NCBI RefSeq assembly: GCF_018861735.1
Contig: NZ_JAHLEB010000006.1
Location: 1 to 64,000 of the forward strand
Direction of reading: 5' to 3'
Length of the DNA: 64,000 bases
Origin: Clostridium lacusfryxellense
GTDB lineage: Bacteria; Bacillota; Clostridia; Clostridiales; Clostridiaceae
The notes below the pieces were generated by a model. That model saw nothing but the letters and a program-made list of their open reading frames with translations. It did no database searches and was not told the DNA's origin. The position numbers and the translations under genes were made by a program. Below, piece by piece: positions 25,809-35,374 of the stretch (the stretch's first letter is position 1; each line of letters starts with the position of its first letter).

Positions 25809-27386
25809 ATGAAGAGTTTAAGTTCTTTTATTAGTTTCGTAATAGATAGAAAAGATGAAATATTAAAATTATTTATGCAACATATACAATTAACCGTATT
25901 ATCTATTTTAATTGCTGTGCTAATAGCAGTACCCCTGGCAATACTTATAGTTAGGTACAGAAAACTGTCAGTCCCTGTTATCGGTTTTGCAAATGTCGTT
26001 CAATCAGTACCGAGTCTTGCACTACTAGGATTTTTAATACCGGTGCTTGGAATTGGAAGTAAACCATCAATAGTTATGGTAGTAATGTATTCACTCCTTC
26101 CAATAGTAAAAAACACATTTACAGGTTTAACTAACATAACTCCTGCTCTAGTTGAGGCAGCAGATGGTATGGGACTTACAAATACCCAAGTACTACTCAA
26201 AGTACGTTTTCCACTGGCAATGCCAATAATTATGTCAGGTATTAGAATATCTTCAGTTACAGCTGTAGGACTTATGACAATAGCAGCCTTTATTGGAGCT
26301 GGTGGTTTAGGATATCTAGTTTTTTCAGGTGTTCAAACTGTTAATAATAACATGATTTTGGCCGGAGCTATTCCTGCATGTATACTTGCTATTTTTCTAG
26401 ACTTTATAATCGGCAAGGTAGAAAATATAGTAGTTCCTGAGGGTATAAAAGATACTCATGCAACACCTAGTAAAACTAATTCATTTTTCAAATCTAAAAA
26501 ATTTAAAATTTGGACATCAGTATTAGTTCTCTTAGTAATTATCTCAACAGTCGCAACAAGTTTTGTTAAAAGTAAAGACACAATAGTAGTAGGATCGAAA
26601 AATTTCAATGAACAAATAATACTTGGAGACATGGTTGCATCCTTAATAGAAAGTAAAACCAAATATAAAGTTGAAAGAAAATTAAATCTAGGCGGTGCTA
26701 CTGTAGTATTTAACGCTATGAAATCAAAAGACCTAGATGTATATGTAGAATATACCGGAACCGGTCTTGTTAATATATTAAAAAAACCTTCTATAAGTGA
26801 TCCAACTAAAGTTTATGATATAGTTAAAAATGATTTCTCAAAAAATTATGGTTTAGAGCTACTTAAACCCTTAGGATTTAATAACACCTATGTAATGGCG
26901 GTTAAACCAGATTTTGCAAGCAAAAATAAGATAGAAACTATTTCTGATTTAGCAAAAATAAGTTCTAAATTAGATGCTGGAGTTACAATGGAGTTTGTAA
27001 ATAGAGAAGATGGTTATCTTGGGCTACAAAAAAAATATAATCTAAATTTTAAAAGTGTAAAAGGCATAGATGGAGGGCTTAGATATACTGCTCTTGAAAA
27101 AAACGAGACACAGGTTCTAGACGCCTTCTCCACTGATGGATTAATTAAGAAGTTTAATCTAAAACTTTTAAAAGATGATAAGAGTTTTTTCCCGCCTTAC
27201 TACGCAGTTCCTGTAGTTCGCGCAGAAACATTAAAAAAATATCCAGAGCTTAAGACTGTATTGTCACTACTTGAGAATAAGGTTAGCGACGAGGATATGC
27301 GAAATATGAACTATAAAGTTGATAATGGAGAGCAATCAAGAAAAGTTGCTGAAGACTTTTTAAAATCAAAAAAATTAATGAAATAA
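25809..27386 (+). CDS. Osmolyte ABC transporter permease-binding protein fusion, copy 1
   Basis: A 525-residue fusion. The N-terminal permease (about 1-215) has the conserved cytoplasmic coupling loop region GLTNITPALVEAADGMGL and membrane helices matching glycine betaine/carnitine/choline permeases. A linking membrane helix (about 233-253) precedes a substrate-binding domain (about 257-525) starting IVVGSKNFNEQ, with VEYTGTGL, NNTYVMAV, NREDGYLGLQ and AFSTDGL. Aromatic residues such as FFPPYYAVPV are consistent with a quaternary-amine cage. This layout is that of OpuABC/BusAB-like systems. GGAGGT precedes the ATG. The ATPase is encoded further downstream. Confidence 0.9.
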   Translation: MKSLSSFISFVIDRKDEILKLFMQHIQLTVLSILIAVLIAVPLAILIVRYRKLSVPVIGFANVVQSVPSLALLGFLIPVLGIGSKPSIVMVVMYSLLPIVKNTFTGLTNITPALVEAADGMGLTNTQVLLKVRFPLAMPIIMSGIRISSVTAVGLMTIAAFIGAGGLGYLVFSGVQTVNNNMILAGAIPACILAIFLDFIIGKVENIVVPEGIKDTHATPSKTNSFFKSKKFKIWTSVLVLLVIISTVATSFVKSKDTIVVGSKNFNEQIILGDMVASLIESKTKYKVERKLNLGGATVVFNAMKSKDLDVYVEYTGTGLVNILKKPSISDPTKVYDIVKNDFSKNYGLELLKPLGFNNTYVMAVKPDFASKNKIETISDLAKISSKLDAGVTMEFVNREDGYLGLQKKYNLNFKSVKGIDGGLRYTALEKNETQVLDAFSTDGLIKKFNLKLLKDDKSFFPPYYAVPVVRAETLKKYPELKTVLSLLENKVSDEDMRNMNYKVDNGEQSRKVAEDFLKSKKLMK

Positions 27387-27390
27387 GGCT

Positions 27391-27434
27391 AAAAAGGCAT
27401 GATATATATTATTAATATATATCATGCCTTTTTA
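27391..27434 (+). terminator. Terminator after fusion copy 1
   Basis: AAAAAGGCATGATATATATT pairs with its complement ending CATGCCTTTTT, a strong hairpin with a T-tail. Confidence 0.85.
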
Positions 27435-27467
27435 TACAAATAATTACTTATTTACCTTCACACAATA

Positions 27468-27505
27468 TTTACAAGGAAACAACCCAATGGTATAATCAAG
27501 TTGTT
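27468..27505 (+). promoter_or_regulatory. Promoter and candidate BusR operator before fusion copy 2
   Basis: TTTACA (27468-27473), 17 bases, TATAAT (27491-27496). AACAAC (27478-27483) and GTTGTT (27500-27505) are a perfect inverted repeat with a 16-base gap straddling the -10, as at busR. Confidence 0.7.
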
Positions 27506-27534
27506 ACTTGTAATGAATATGGAGGTAGATATAA

Positions 27535-29112
27535 ATGAATAGTTTCAATTCTTTCGTGGATTTTGTAATAGGTCGAAAGTCTGAGATATTAAATTTACTA
27601 GTTCAACATATACAGCTAACTATATTTTCAATTTTACTCGCTGTGTTAATAGCAGTGCCTTTAGGAATACTTATAGTTAGATATAGAAAACTTTCTGTTC
27701 CTGTCATTGGTTTTACGAATGTAGTTCAGTCAATTCCAAGTCTCGCATTACTCGGTTTTTTAATACCTGTACTTGGCATTGGTAGCAAACCAGCAATAAT
27801 TATGGTAGTTATGTATTCTCTTCTACCAATTCTAAAAAATACATTTACCGGACTAACTAATATAGATCCTTCACTTATTGAGGCTGCAAACGGTATGGGC
27901 CTTACTCAAACTCAGGTACTTCTCAAAGTTCGTTTCCCCCTAGCTATGCCAATTATTATGTCAGGCATTAGAATATCCTCAGTTACTGCAGTAGGCCTTA
28001 TGACAATAGCAGCTTTTATAGGTGCTGGCGGTTTAGGCTACCTAGTCTTTTCAGGTGTCCAAACTGTTAATAATAATATGATTTTAGCCGGAGCCATTCC
28101 TGCTTGTCTTCTTGCTATTGTTTTAGACTTTGTAATAGGAAAGATAGAATACATAGTAATTCCTGATGGTATAAGAACTACAAGTAATAAAACAAAAACA
28201 ACTAATAAATTCTTTAACAGCAAAAAATTCAAACTTGCCGTGTCTTTGATAGTTCTTATATGCATTGTATTCTCAGTATCTACAACCTTTGTTAAAAGCA
28301 AAGACACAATAATTGTAGGCTCTAAAAACTATAACGAGCAATTAGTCCTTGGAAACATGGTTGCCTCTTTAATAGAAAATAAAACTAAATACAAAGTAGA
28401 AAGAAAAATGAATTTAGGCGGCTCTCTTGTAATTCTTAATGCTATAAAAGCAGATGCTATAGATATGTATGTAGAATACACAGGTGTAGCACTTGTAAAT
28501 ATAATGAAAAAAGAATCTATAAGTGATCCAGATACTGTTTACAATATAGTTAAAGAAGGTTTTAAAAAGGATTATAACGTAGAATGGCTTAAACCACTAG
28601 GTTTTAATAATACCTATGAACTCGCAATGAAACAAGATCTTGCTAAAAAGTATAATTTAAATACTATTTCAGATTTAGCAAAGGTAAGTAGTTTATTAGA
28701 TTTAGGATGTACAATGGAATTTGCAAATAGAATGGATGGATATCTAGGACTACAAAAAGTGTACAACCTTAAATTCAAAAATGTAAAAGGTATAGATGGA
28801 GGTCTTAGATACACTGCACTTCAAAACGAAGAAACACAAGTAGTAGACGCATTTTCTACAGATGGACTACTTCAAAAATTTAAGTTAAAACGTCTAGTCG
28901 ACGATAAAAAATTATTTCCACCTTATTATGCAGTTCCTATAGTACGCGCAGAAATACTAGAGAAATATCCTGATATAAAGCCTGTATTGCTAACTCTTGC
29001 GGGAAAAGTTACTGCCGAGGACATGCAAAAACTAAATTATAAAGTAGATCAAGGTGAAGACCCAAAAACTGTAGCAGAAGACTTTTTAAAATCTAAAAAA
29101 TTGATAGATTAA
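27535..29112 (+). CDS. Osmolyte ABC transporter permease-binding protein fusion, copy 2
   Basis: A 525-residue paralogue of copy 1. The permease half is nearly identical in its loops (GLTNIDPSLIEAANGMGL). The binding-protein half is the most divergent of the three: VEYTGVAL, NNTYELAM, NRMDGYLGLQ and KLKRLVDDKKLFPPYYAVPI, so ligand preference may differ. GGAGGT precedes the ATG. It has its own promoter with a candidate BusR operator, and shares the single downstream ATPase, judged by the absence of any other ATPase in the locus. Confidence 0.9.
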   Translation: MNSFNSFVDFVIGRKSEILNLLVQHIQLTIFSILLAVLIAVPLGILIVRYRKLSVPVIGFTNVVQSIPSLALLGFLIPVLGIGSKPAIIMVVMYSLLPILKNTFTGLTNIDPSLIEAANGMGLTQTQVLLKVRFPLAMPIIMSGIRISSVTAVGLMTIAAFIGAGGLGYLVFSGVQTVNNNMILAGAIPACLLAIVLDFVIGKIEYIVIPDGIRTTSNKTKTTNKFFNSKKFKLAVSLIVLICIVFSVSTTFVKSKDTIIVGSKNYNEQLVLGNMVASLIENKTKYKVERKMNLGGSLVILNAIKADAIDMYVEYTGVALVNIMKKESISDPDTVYNIVKEGFKKDYNVEWLKPLGFNNTYELAMKQDLAKKYNLNTISDLAKVSSLLDLGCTMEFANRMDGYLGLQKVYNLKFKNVKGIDGGLRYTALQNEETQVVDAFSTDGLLQKFKLKRLVDDKKLFPPYYAVPIVRAEILEKYPDIKPVLLTLAGKVTAEDMQKLNYKVDQGEDPKTVAEDFLKSKKLID

Positions 29113-29176
29113 CTTCCAAAAGATAGTGGCATACTATATAAAAATCAAATTACAAATAGTATATATTTATACAAAC

Positions 29177-29215
29177 TTTACGAAGTACCAACTTAGTGGT
29201 ATAATGTAGGTTGTT
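29177..29215 (+). promoter_or_regulatory. Promoter and candidate BusR operator before the ATPase
   Basis: TTTACG (29177-29182), 17 bases, TATAAT (29200-29205). ACCAAC (29187-29192) and GTTGTT (29210-29215), five of six positions symmetric, lie 17 bases apart around the -10. Another dyad, TTGTTACTTTGTGACAA, overlaps the right half. Confidence 0.7.
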
Positions 29216-29243
29216 ACTTTGTGACAAATTAGGAGGCTATATT

Positions 29244-30389
29244 TTGATTGAATTTAAAAATGTAAGTAAAAGTTTTAATGGTAGAAAGATTTTGAAAGAC
29301 ATAAATATAACTATACAAGATAAAGAATTAGTTGTTTTTATTGGACCTAGTGGTTGTGGAAAAACAACAACTCTTAAAATGATTAATAAATTGATAACTC
29401 CATCAACGGGAGAAATACTAATTGACGGTAAGAAACTTGCAGAAAGAAACACTATAAAGCTTAGACGCAATATGGGTTACGTTATACAACAAGCAGGCCT
29501 TCTTCCTCATTTAACAATCGGAGACAATATTGGATTAATTCCATCTATTGAAAAAATGCCAAAGGATATATTAGCCGCTAAAGTAATTGAATTATTAAAT
29601 CTAGTAGGTCTTGATCCTGAGATATATACAGATAAATACCCTAACCAATTAAGTGGTGGAGAGCAACAAAGAGTAGGTGTTGCAAGGGCTCTTGTAATGG
29701 ATCCTGATGTAATACTCATGGATGAGCCTTTTAGTGCACTAGACCCAATAACTAAAACTCAACTACAAGATGAGATATTTAATATACAACAAAATGTAAA
29801 GAAAACTATAATTTTTGTAACTCACGATATGGATGAAGCATTAAAACTTGGAGATAAAATTTGTATTATGCATGATGGAGATGTTGTTCAATTCGACACT
29901 CCAGAGGAAATACTAAAAAATCCCATTAATGACTTTGTACGTGACTTTGTAGGTAAAAACAGAATATGGAATCAGCCAGAACTCATCAAAGCAAAAGATA
30001 TTATGATATCAACTCCAGTTAAATCAGTTGGAGAGCGTTCAATTCTTCAAGCAATTGAAATAATGAAATCTAAAAATGTTGATAGTTTACTTATCGTAGA
30101 TAAAACGAACATTTTAACTGGTCTTATTACATTAAAACAAATTCGAACAGCGCTTAGAAAAGATCCGGACAAAACGAGAAAAGTTAAGGACCTAATGGAG
30201 ACTAAACTTATAACCGTAAATCAAGAAGATTCAATAATAGATATATTAGAAGTTATAAAAAAAGAAGATATAAATTTTGTTCCTGTAGTTGATGATAACA
30301 ATAAGCTATCAGGCCTTCTCACCAAGAGCAGCCTTTTATCTATATTGAGTAATCAATTTATAGACATGGAGGTAGACGTTAATGAATAG
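29244..30389 (+). CDS. ABC transporter ATPase with CBS domains (OpuCA/BusAA-like)
   Basis: The 381-residue ATPase powers the permease fusions at the membrane. Walker A GPSGCGKTT is near residues 34-41, signature LSGGEQQR near 136, Walker B VILMDEPFSALDP follows. Two CBS domains (about 250-380) can couple ionic strength or nucleotide state to transport, as in OpuA. The start TTG at 29244 is seven bases after AGGAGG and gives IEFKNVSK directly; an upstream in-frame extension to 29211 has no ribosome site. The stop overlaps the next start by eight bases, so this gene is translationally coupled to fusion copy 3. Confidence 0.93.
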   Translation: MIEFKNVSKSFNGRKILKDINITIQDKELVVFIGPSGCGKTTTLKMINKLITPSTGEILIDGKKLAERNTIKLRRNMGYVIQQAGLLPHLTIGDNIGLIPSIEKMPKDILAAKVIELLNLVGLDPEIYTDKYPNQLSGGEQQRVGVARALVMDPDVILMDEPFSALDPITKTQLQDEIFNIQQNVKKTIIFVTHDMDEALKLGDKICIMHDGDVVQFDTPEEILKNPINDFVRDFVGKNRIWNQPELIKAKDIMISTPVKSVGERSILQAIEIMKSKNVDSLLIVDKTNILTGLITLKQIRTALRKDPDKTRKVKDLMETKLITVNQEDSIIDILEVIKKEDINFVPVVDDNNKLSGLLTKSSLLSILSNQFIDMEVDVNE

Positions 30390-31962
30390 TTTCAACTCAT
30401 TTATGAGTTTCTTAGTAGAACGAAAATCTGAAATAATAGATTTAACATTAGAACATATACAGCTAACTTTATTCGCAATCGTAATTGCTATAGCAATTGC
30501 TATACCTCTTGGTATACTTATAGTTAGGTATAGAAAACTTTCAGTTCCTGTAATTGGTTTTACAAATATAGTTCAATCCATACCCAGTCTTGCACTGCTT
30601 GGATTTTTAATACCATTGCTTGGTATTGGAAGTAAACCTGCAATAATAATGGTAGTTATGTATTCACTTCTGCCAATTGTAAAAAATACATTTACAGGAC
30701 TTACTAATATAAATCCTGCACTTGTTGAAGCTGCTGATGGTATGGGACTTACCAATACTCAGGTATTACTCAAAGTTCGTTTTCCATTAGCTATGCCAAT
30801 TATTATGTCAGGTATTAGAATATCTTCAGTTACGGCTGTTGGTCTTATGACAATAGCTGCCTTTATTGGGGCTGGTGGTTTAGGATATCTAGTATTCTCT
30901 GGAGTCCAGACTGTTAATAATAACATGATTCTTGCTGGAGCTATTCCTGCTTGTATCCTTGCTATTCTTCTAGACTTTATAATAGGTAAGGTAGAAAATA
31001 TTGTAGTTCCCGAAGGTATAAAAGTTAACCACAGTAAAAACGCAACTAAAAATAATTCATTTTTCGGAAGTAAAAAATTCAAACTAATAACTTCAGGACT
31101 AGTTCTGTTGATTATAATGTCCACATTAATTACAAGTTTTATTGGTAATAAAAACAAAATAGTCGTAGGTTCTAAGAACTTTAACGAATCAATAATACTT
31201 GGAGATATGATGTCTTCTTTAATAGAGGCTAAAACAGATTATAAAGTTGAAAGAAAATTAAATTTAGGTGGAACTAACGTAGTATTTACTGCTTTAAAAT
31301 CAAAAGATGTGGATTTATATGTGGAATACACTGGAACATGTCTTGTTAATATACTTAAGAAACCTACAATGACTGACCCAACTAAAGTATATGATGTATC
31401 TAAAAAAGAGTTTGCCTCAAAATTCGGAATAGATATATTAAACCCAATAGGTTTCAATAATACTTATGTAATTGCAGTAAAAAAAGATTTTGCTAAAAAG
31501 AATAAATTGGAAAATATTTCTGATTTAGCAAAGATTAGTTCAGAAGCAACTGCTGGATTTACTATGGATTTTGCAAATAGACCAGACGGTTATTTGGGAC
31601 TTCAAAAAGCTTATAATATGAAGTTTAAAAGCATGAAAGGTATAGATGGTGGTCTTAGATATACATCCATCCAAAAAAATGAAACACAAATTTTAGATGC
31701 ATTCTCCACTGATGGATTAATTCAAAAATTCGATTTAAAACTTTTAAAAGATGATAAACAATTTTTCCCACCATATTATGCAGTTCCTATAGTAAACCAA
31801 TCTACATTGAAGAAATATCCTGAGTTAAAAGGTATTTTGGAACTTTTAGATGGAAAAATTAACGATGATACTATGCGTAAATTAAACTATAAAGTAGATA
31901 ATGGTGAACAATCTAGAAAAGTTGCTGAAGACTACTTAAAATCTATAAATCTAATAGATTAA
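30382..31962 (+). CDS. Osmolyte ABC transporter permease-binding protein fusion, copy 3
   Basis: A 526-residue paralogue with the same layout as copies 1 and 2. Its start lies in the last eight bases of the ATPase gene, so it is the fusion most closely tied to the ATPase. Binding-domain landmarks: VEYTGTCL, NNTYVIAV, NRPDGYLGLQ, FPPYYAVPIV. A hydrophobic helix about 232-252 links the halves. It is followed by a strong terminator. Confidence 0.92.
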   Translation: MNSFNSFMSFLVERKSEIIDLTLEHIQLTLFAIVIAIAIAIPLGILIVRYRKLSVPVIGFTNIVQSIPSLALLGFLIPLLGIGSKPAIIMVVMYSLLPIVKNTFTGLTNINPALVEAADGMGLTNTQVLLKVRFPLAMPIIMSGIRISSVTAVGLMTIAAFIGAGGLGYLVFSGVQTVNNNMILAGAIPACILAILLDFIIGKVENIVVPEGIKVNHSKNATKNNSFFGSKKFKLITSGLVLLIIMSTLITSFIGNKNKIVVGSKNFNESIILGDMMSSLIEAKTDYKVERKLNLGGTNVVFTALKSKDVDLYVEYTGTCLVNILKKPTMTDPTKVYDVSKKEFASKFGIDILNPIGFNNTYVIAVKKDFAKKNKLENISDLAKISSEATAGFTMDFANRPDGYLGLQKAYNMKFKSMKGIDGGLRYTSIQKNETQILDAFSTDGLIQKFDLKLLKDDKQFFPPYYAVPIVNQSTLKKYPELKGILELLDGKINDDTMRKLNYKVDNGEQSRKVAEDYLKSINLID

Positions 31963-32000
31963 AAGATACATTGTAGAGCATAATAATTCTATTTTCATAT

Positions 32001-32038
32001 AAAAAGCGTGATATATTTAAATATATCACGCTTTTTTA
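32001..32038 (+). terminator. Terminator closing the opu locus
   Basis: AAAAAGCGTGATATATTT pairs with AAATATATCACGCTTTTT, followed by more T. Confidence 0.9.
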
Positions 32039-32114
32039 TTGTTTGTGAATATAAAATCCATGTTTCTCACATACTAAAACTATAGTAAATTTGAGAAATT
32101 ATGGAGATGTTCTT

Positions 32115-32534
32115 ATGAATTATAAAAAAGTATCATTACGAATTATTATAGTATCCCTTTTAGTATTCTTATTTAATAGTTTTATAAATGTAATTAACAT
32201 CCCTAAGGTTGCTAAGGCGGATGTATCAATAGATAACTACATTTTAAATGAGAATCGAGGAGTTCCTCGTTTTGACTATATTATAGGAAATGATAACTGG
32301 CCTCATTATCGTGTATTCTATTGGGTCCCAATCAACGCTTCGCATTTTACTCCTTATGCTGATAAAGGCGTTAATACAGATGTTTCAGAGCATGGTCCTG
32401 CGCAGAAATGGTCCGTAGTTGTAACCGCCAGAGTAATAAATGATGAAAAATTAGTATTCATATATGTGCCTAAAACTTTTGTTTTCCTATTTGGAAAAGA
32501 CTTTTATAAGGTTATTCATTTAAGCTATTATTAA
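32115..32534 (+). CDS. Secreted protein of unknown function
   Basis: A 139-residue protein starting MNYKKVSLRI with a signal peptide whose likely cleavage follows AKADV (about 33-37). The mature part contains aromatic-rich segments (NWPHYRVFYWVP, NASHFTPYAD) and ends in KVIHLSYY. No domain is recognised. ATG 32115 is about eight bases after GGAG; the earlier TTG (32091) has no site. It follows the opu terminator, so it is its own unit. A short AT palindrome, GCTATTATTAATAATAGC, spans the stop. Confidence 0.6.
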   Translation: MNYKKVSLRIIIVSLLVFLFNSFINVINIPKVAKADVSIDNYILNENRGVPRFDYIIGNDNWPHYRVFYWVPINASHFTPYADKGVNTDVSEHGPAQKWSVVVTARVINDEKLVFIYVPKTFVFLFGKDFYKVIHLSYY

Positions 32535-32549
32535 TAATAGCCATCATCC

Positions 32550-33095
32550 CTATGGCCTTAAGGATTCTGCTTTACCTATTGTCCCATCAAGTCCATCCCA
32601 TAAATAATTGTGCTCGTCAACTCCACTACTAAAATTATTATCCTTCCAACGTGCTAGAAATTGGATCAATGTATCTTTATCTGAATAACCACTTTTAGTA
32701 ATATCCTTAATTAAAGCCTGGCACTTTTCTGGTGTTATAGCTACTTCTCCCCATATCTTACCATCTTCGGCAACAATTTTAGTATTAATCATTTTATGCA
32801 TTTTATTATAAACTGCCAACTCTTCCTTACTGATTTTTTTGCTAGAATCATATTGTTTTATCACAACGGCTGAATTAACTACTGCTTTATTAACTACTGC
32901 TTTTTTTAAAGGACTTGCTTCCACCACTGTCGTGCTTTCCACTGCACTTAATTTCTTCTCTGTAATAAAATAACTGCCTGTTCCTATTATTACAAGTACA
33001 AGTAATACGCTACATACCGCAAGCCACTTCCCACGCAAGGGAAATATTTTACCTTTTACGCCCATAGATTCTTCATCCTGTTTATACTGCTTCAT
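32550..33095 (-). CDS. DUF6241-type membrane-anchored protein, second copy
   Basis: A 181-residue paralogue of the protein at 19097-19558. A basic N terminus is followed by one membrane helix (about 25-45), a Val/Ala/Lys linker and the shared domain (about 95-181): MHKMINTKIV, IWGEVAITPEKC, WKDNNFSSGVDEHNYLWDGL and GKAESLRP. The GGGGGG before the ATG is a good ribosome site. The domain should face outside. Function unknown. Confidence 0.75.
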   Translation of the reverse strand: MKQYKQDEESMGVKGKIFPLRGKWLAVCSVLLVLVIIGTGSYFITEKKLSAVESTTVVEASPLKKAVVNKAVVNSAVVIKQYDSSKKISKEELAVYNKMHKMINTKIVAEDGKIWGEVAITPEKCQALIKDITKSGYSDKDTLIQFLARWKDNNFSSGVDEHNYLWDGLDGTIGKAESLRP

Positions 33096-33357
33096 ACAAT
33101 TTTACCCCCCGTTATCCTATAAATTGTTGAGTATGTGAAATTATTATTATTATACCACTTTTGTAATAATATTCCAATATTTATTTTAGCAAAGGTTATT
33201 TAATAAATTATAAGTAAAATAAACTTATATAGTAAAGTTATAGTAAAAAGTACATAATACCCTTAAAACGTATGGATACAATATAAATATAGTAATTCAG
33301 TATAAAATATGGTAATATGTAAAATATAGGTTGACAACTAAGAACGGGGGTAATACA

Positions 33358-35340
33358 GTGGACACTACTCATAACAACAAAATAACAGAACCATGCTTTT
33401 ATTCGTGTGATAACATTATTACCGAGATCAATAAAGAGTTTCTTGATTTTACAGGATATGTTATGGAGGATTTATTAGGTCAGTCACTTTCGAATATGGA
33501 GGAAATTATAAGAATTAACTCACAAATTTCTTTGGATAAGATAGATAGTGAATACAGCGGGTATATATTTGCGAAGTCTCTTGAACCAAGAGAAGTTACT
33601 ATATCTATTTTTCTCAACACAAAAACGAATGAAACAAAATATACTTTCAGTGAAATAGCAAATTCTAGACTTGATGACAAGCTCAATTTCGTTAAACAAG
33701 TATTTATTGATAACAAATCAGGAGCTGCTATTTATAGTTTACCGGATTTAATATTACTTAAAACAAACCAAAAGTACCTTGATTTCGCATATGCTCCTTT
33801 TACTATTGCTAAAAATAGTATAGGCAAATCTATTAGTGAATTTATGCCAGGGTATCCTGGAAGCAAGGCTGAAATCATTGGTAACACACTTTTAGAAACT
33901 GAAAAATCAAGTTCTGTAAAAGCCTTTGAATTCAACCATTCTCAAAGAGGTATAACCTATTGGGACTCTACTCAAACACCCATTTTTGAAAATAAAAAAA
34001 TGAAATATATATACCATGTTGCTATCGACGTTACTCAAAGCGTTACACAAAACGTTAATAAAAACAATAATATAATAATACAGGACAAGCTTATTAAGAA
34101 CCATAATAAGCTAATTAAGAACTATTCTAGGAACGAAGAAGTTATCACAAAACAATATAAGCTCTTGAACAGAGTAATAGATACATTTGATTTGCCTGTT
34201 ATTAGATTGTCATGCCCAAAATTAAATATTATTGGCGCTAATAAAAAGGCATTTAACATCCTTAAATTTGTAAGTCCAAATTTCATATCAATTGAAGATA
34301 TAAAAGCTACTACATTTAAATCTTTATTTGGAGGTCCGGAAACAAATGAATATTTTCAGTGTATTAACGATTTAATAAAAGAGAGAAAAACTCAATATTT
34401 GAATAAAAGAAAGTATTTACTAAATGGACAAGATATATATTGGAATATTATCTTCGAACCTGTTCTTGAATCTAGTGGTGAAATCCAAGAAATATTAATC
34501 TTGATTATAGATGTTACCGCTGAAATAAAATCTAATCTATCTATGGAAAATGCATTAAAATTACAGGGAGAGTTTCTTGTTAACATATCTCATGAACTTA
34601 AAACTCCACTTAATGTTATATTTGCAACTGCCCAGCTATTTAATAAATACTGCACTAGTGGCTCCCTGGACGACAAGAAGGATTCAATAGTTAAATATAT
34701 AGAATCTATAAAACAAAACTCTTATAGGCTATCTAAAATGATTAATAACATAGTTGATTTATCAAAGATTGAGGCAGGATTCTTCAATCTGTATTTATCA
34801 AATAATAATATAGTAGCACTTGTAGAAGACATAGTAATGTCTGTAACTGACTTTACTGATAGTAAAGGTCTGAATATTATTTTTGATACAGATATAGAAG
34901 AAAAAACTATCGCTTGTGATCCCGAAAAGCTGGAAAGAGTCCTATTAAATCTTATATCAAATTCAATAAAATTTACGGATAAAGGTGATGAGATCTTTGT
35001 AGCGATTAAAGATAAAGGTAAATTTATTGAAATCTCAGTGGCAGACAATGGAATTGGCATCGAGCAAAAATACTTAAATATGATATTTGATAGATTTAAA
35101 CAGGTAAATAAATCAATATCAAGAAATGCAGAAGGTACAGGTATTGGACTGAGTTTAGTTAAGTCTATTGTAGAATTACATGGTGGTAGTATATATGTTG
35201 AAAGTGAATATGGAAAAGGAAGCAAGTTTACGTTTATCATTCCATCTAAAAAAGTTACTACCGAAGATACTCTATATACAAAAAAAGTTAAAAATTCAGC
35301 TCAAAGTATTCGAGTAGAACTTTCAGATGTTTGTTCATGA
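33358..35340 (+). CDS. Orphan PAS-type sensor histidine kinase
   Basis: A 660-residue cytoplasmic kinase; no membrane helix is evident. The N-terminal ~390 residues hold PAS-like sensor regions (about 5-100, 105-240, 275-390). HisKA contains ISHELKTPLN with phospho-acceptor His412. HATPase boxes: N (NLISNSIKF), G1 (DNGIGIEQ), F/G2 (GTGIGLSLVKSIV). The GTG at 33358 is seven bases after GGGGG and fits better than the TTG at 33331. No response regulator is adjacent. The catalytic core is nearly the same as the kinase at 41089-42567. Confidence 0.9.
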   Translation: MDTTHNNKITEPCFYSCDNIITEINKEFLDFTGYVMEDLLGQSLSNMEEIIRINSQISLDKIDSEYSGYIFAKSLEPREVTISIFLNTKTNETKYTFSEIANSRLDDKLNFVKQVFIDNKSGAAIYSLPDLILLKTNQKYLDFAYAPFTIAKNSIGKSISEFMPGYPGSKAEIIGNTLLETEKSSSVKAFEFNHSQRGITYWDSTQTPIFENKKMKYIYHVAIDVTQSVTQNVNKNNNIIIQDKLIKNHNKLIKNYSRNEEVITKQYKLLNRVIDTFDLPVIRLSCPKLNIIGANKKAFNILKFVSPNFISIEDIKATTFKSLFGGPETNEYFQCINDLIKERKTQYLNKRKYLLNGQDIYWNIIFEPVLESSGEIQEILILIIDVTAEIKSNLSMENALKLQGEFLVNISHELKTPLNVIFATAQLFNKYCTSGSLDDKKDSIVKYIESIKQNSYRLSKMINNIVDLSKIEAGFFNLYLSNNNIVALVEDIVMSVTDFTDSKGLNIIFDTDIEEKTIACDPEKLERVLLNLISNSIKFTDKGDEIFVAIKDKGKFIEISVADNGIGIEQKYLNMIFDRFKQVNKSISRNAEGTGIGLSLVKSIVELHGGSIYVESEYGKGSKFTFIIPSKKVTTEDTLYTKKVKNSAQSIRVELSDVCS

Positions 35341-35374
35341 AAGAACTCCCACTTCTTTAGAAGTGGGAGTTCTT
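35341..35374. terminator. Bidirectional terminator
   Basis: AAGAACTCCCACTTC pairs with GAAGTGGGAGTTCTT between the kinase and the convergent acyltransferase gene. Confidence 0.85.

Noticed and set aside
32091-32114. Upstream TTG start of the secreted protein
   Set aside because: The ATG at 32115 has a GGAG site and gives a normal signal peptide.
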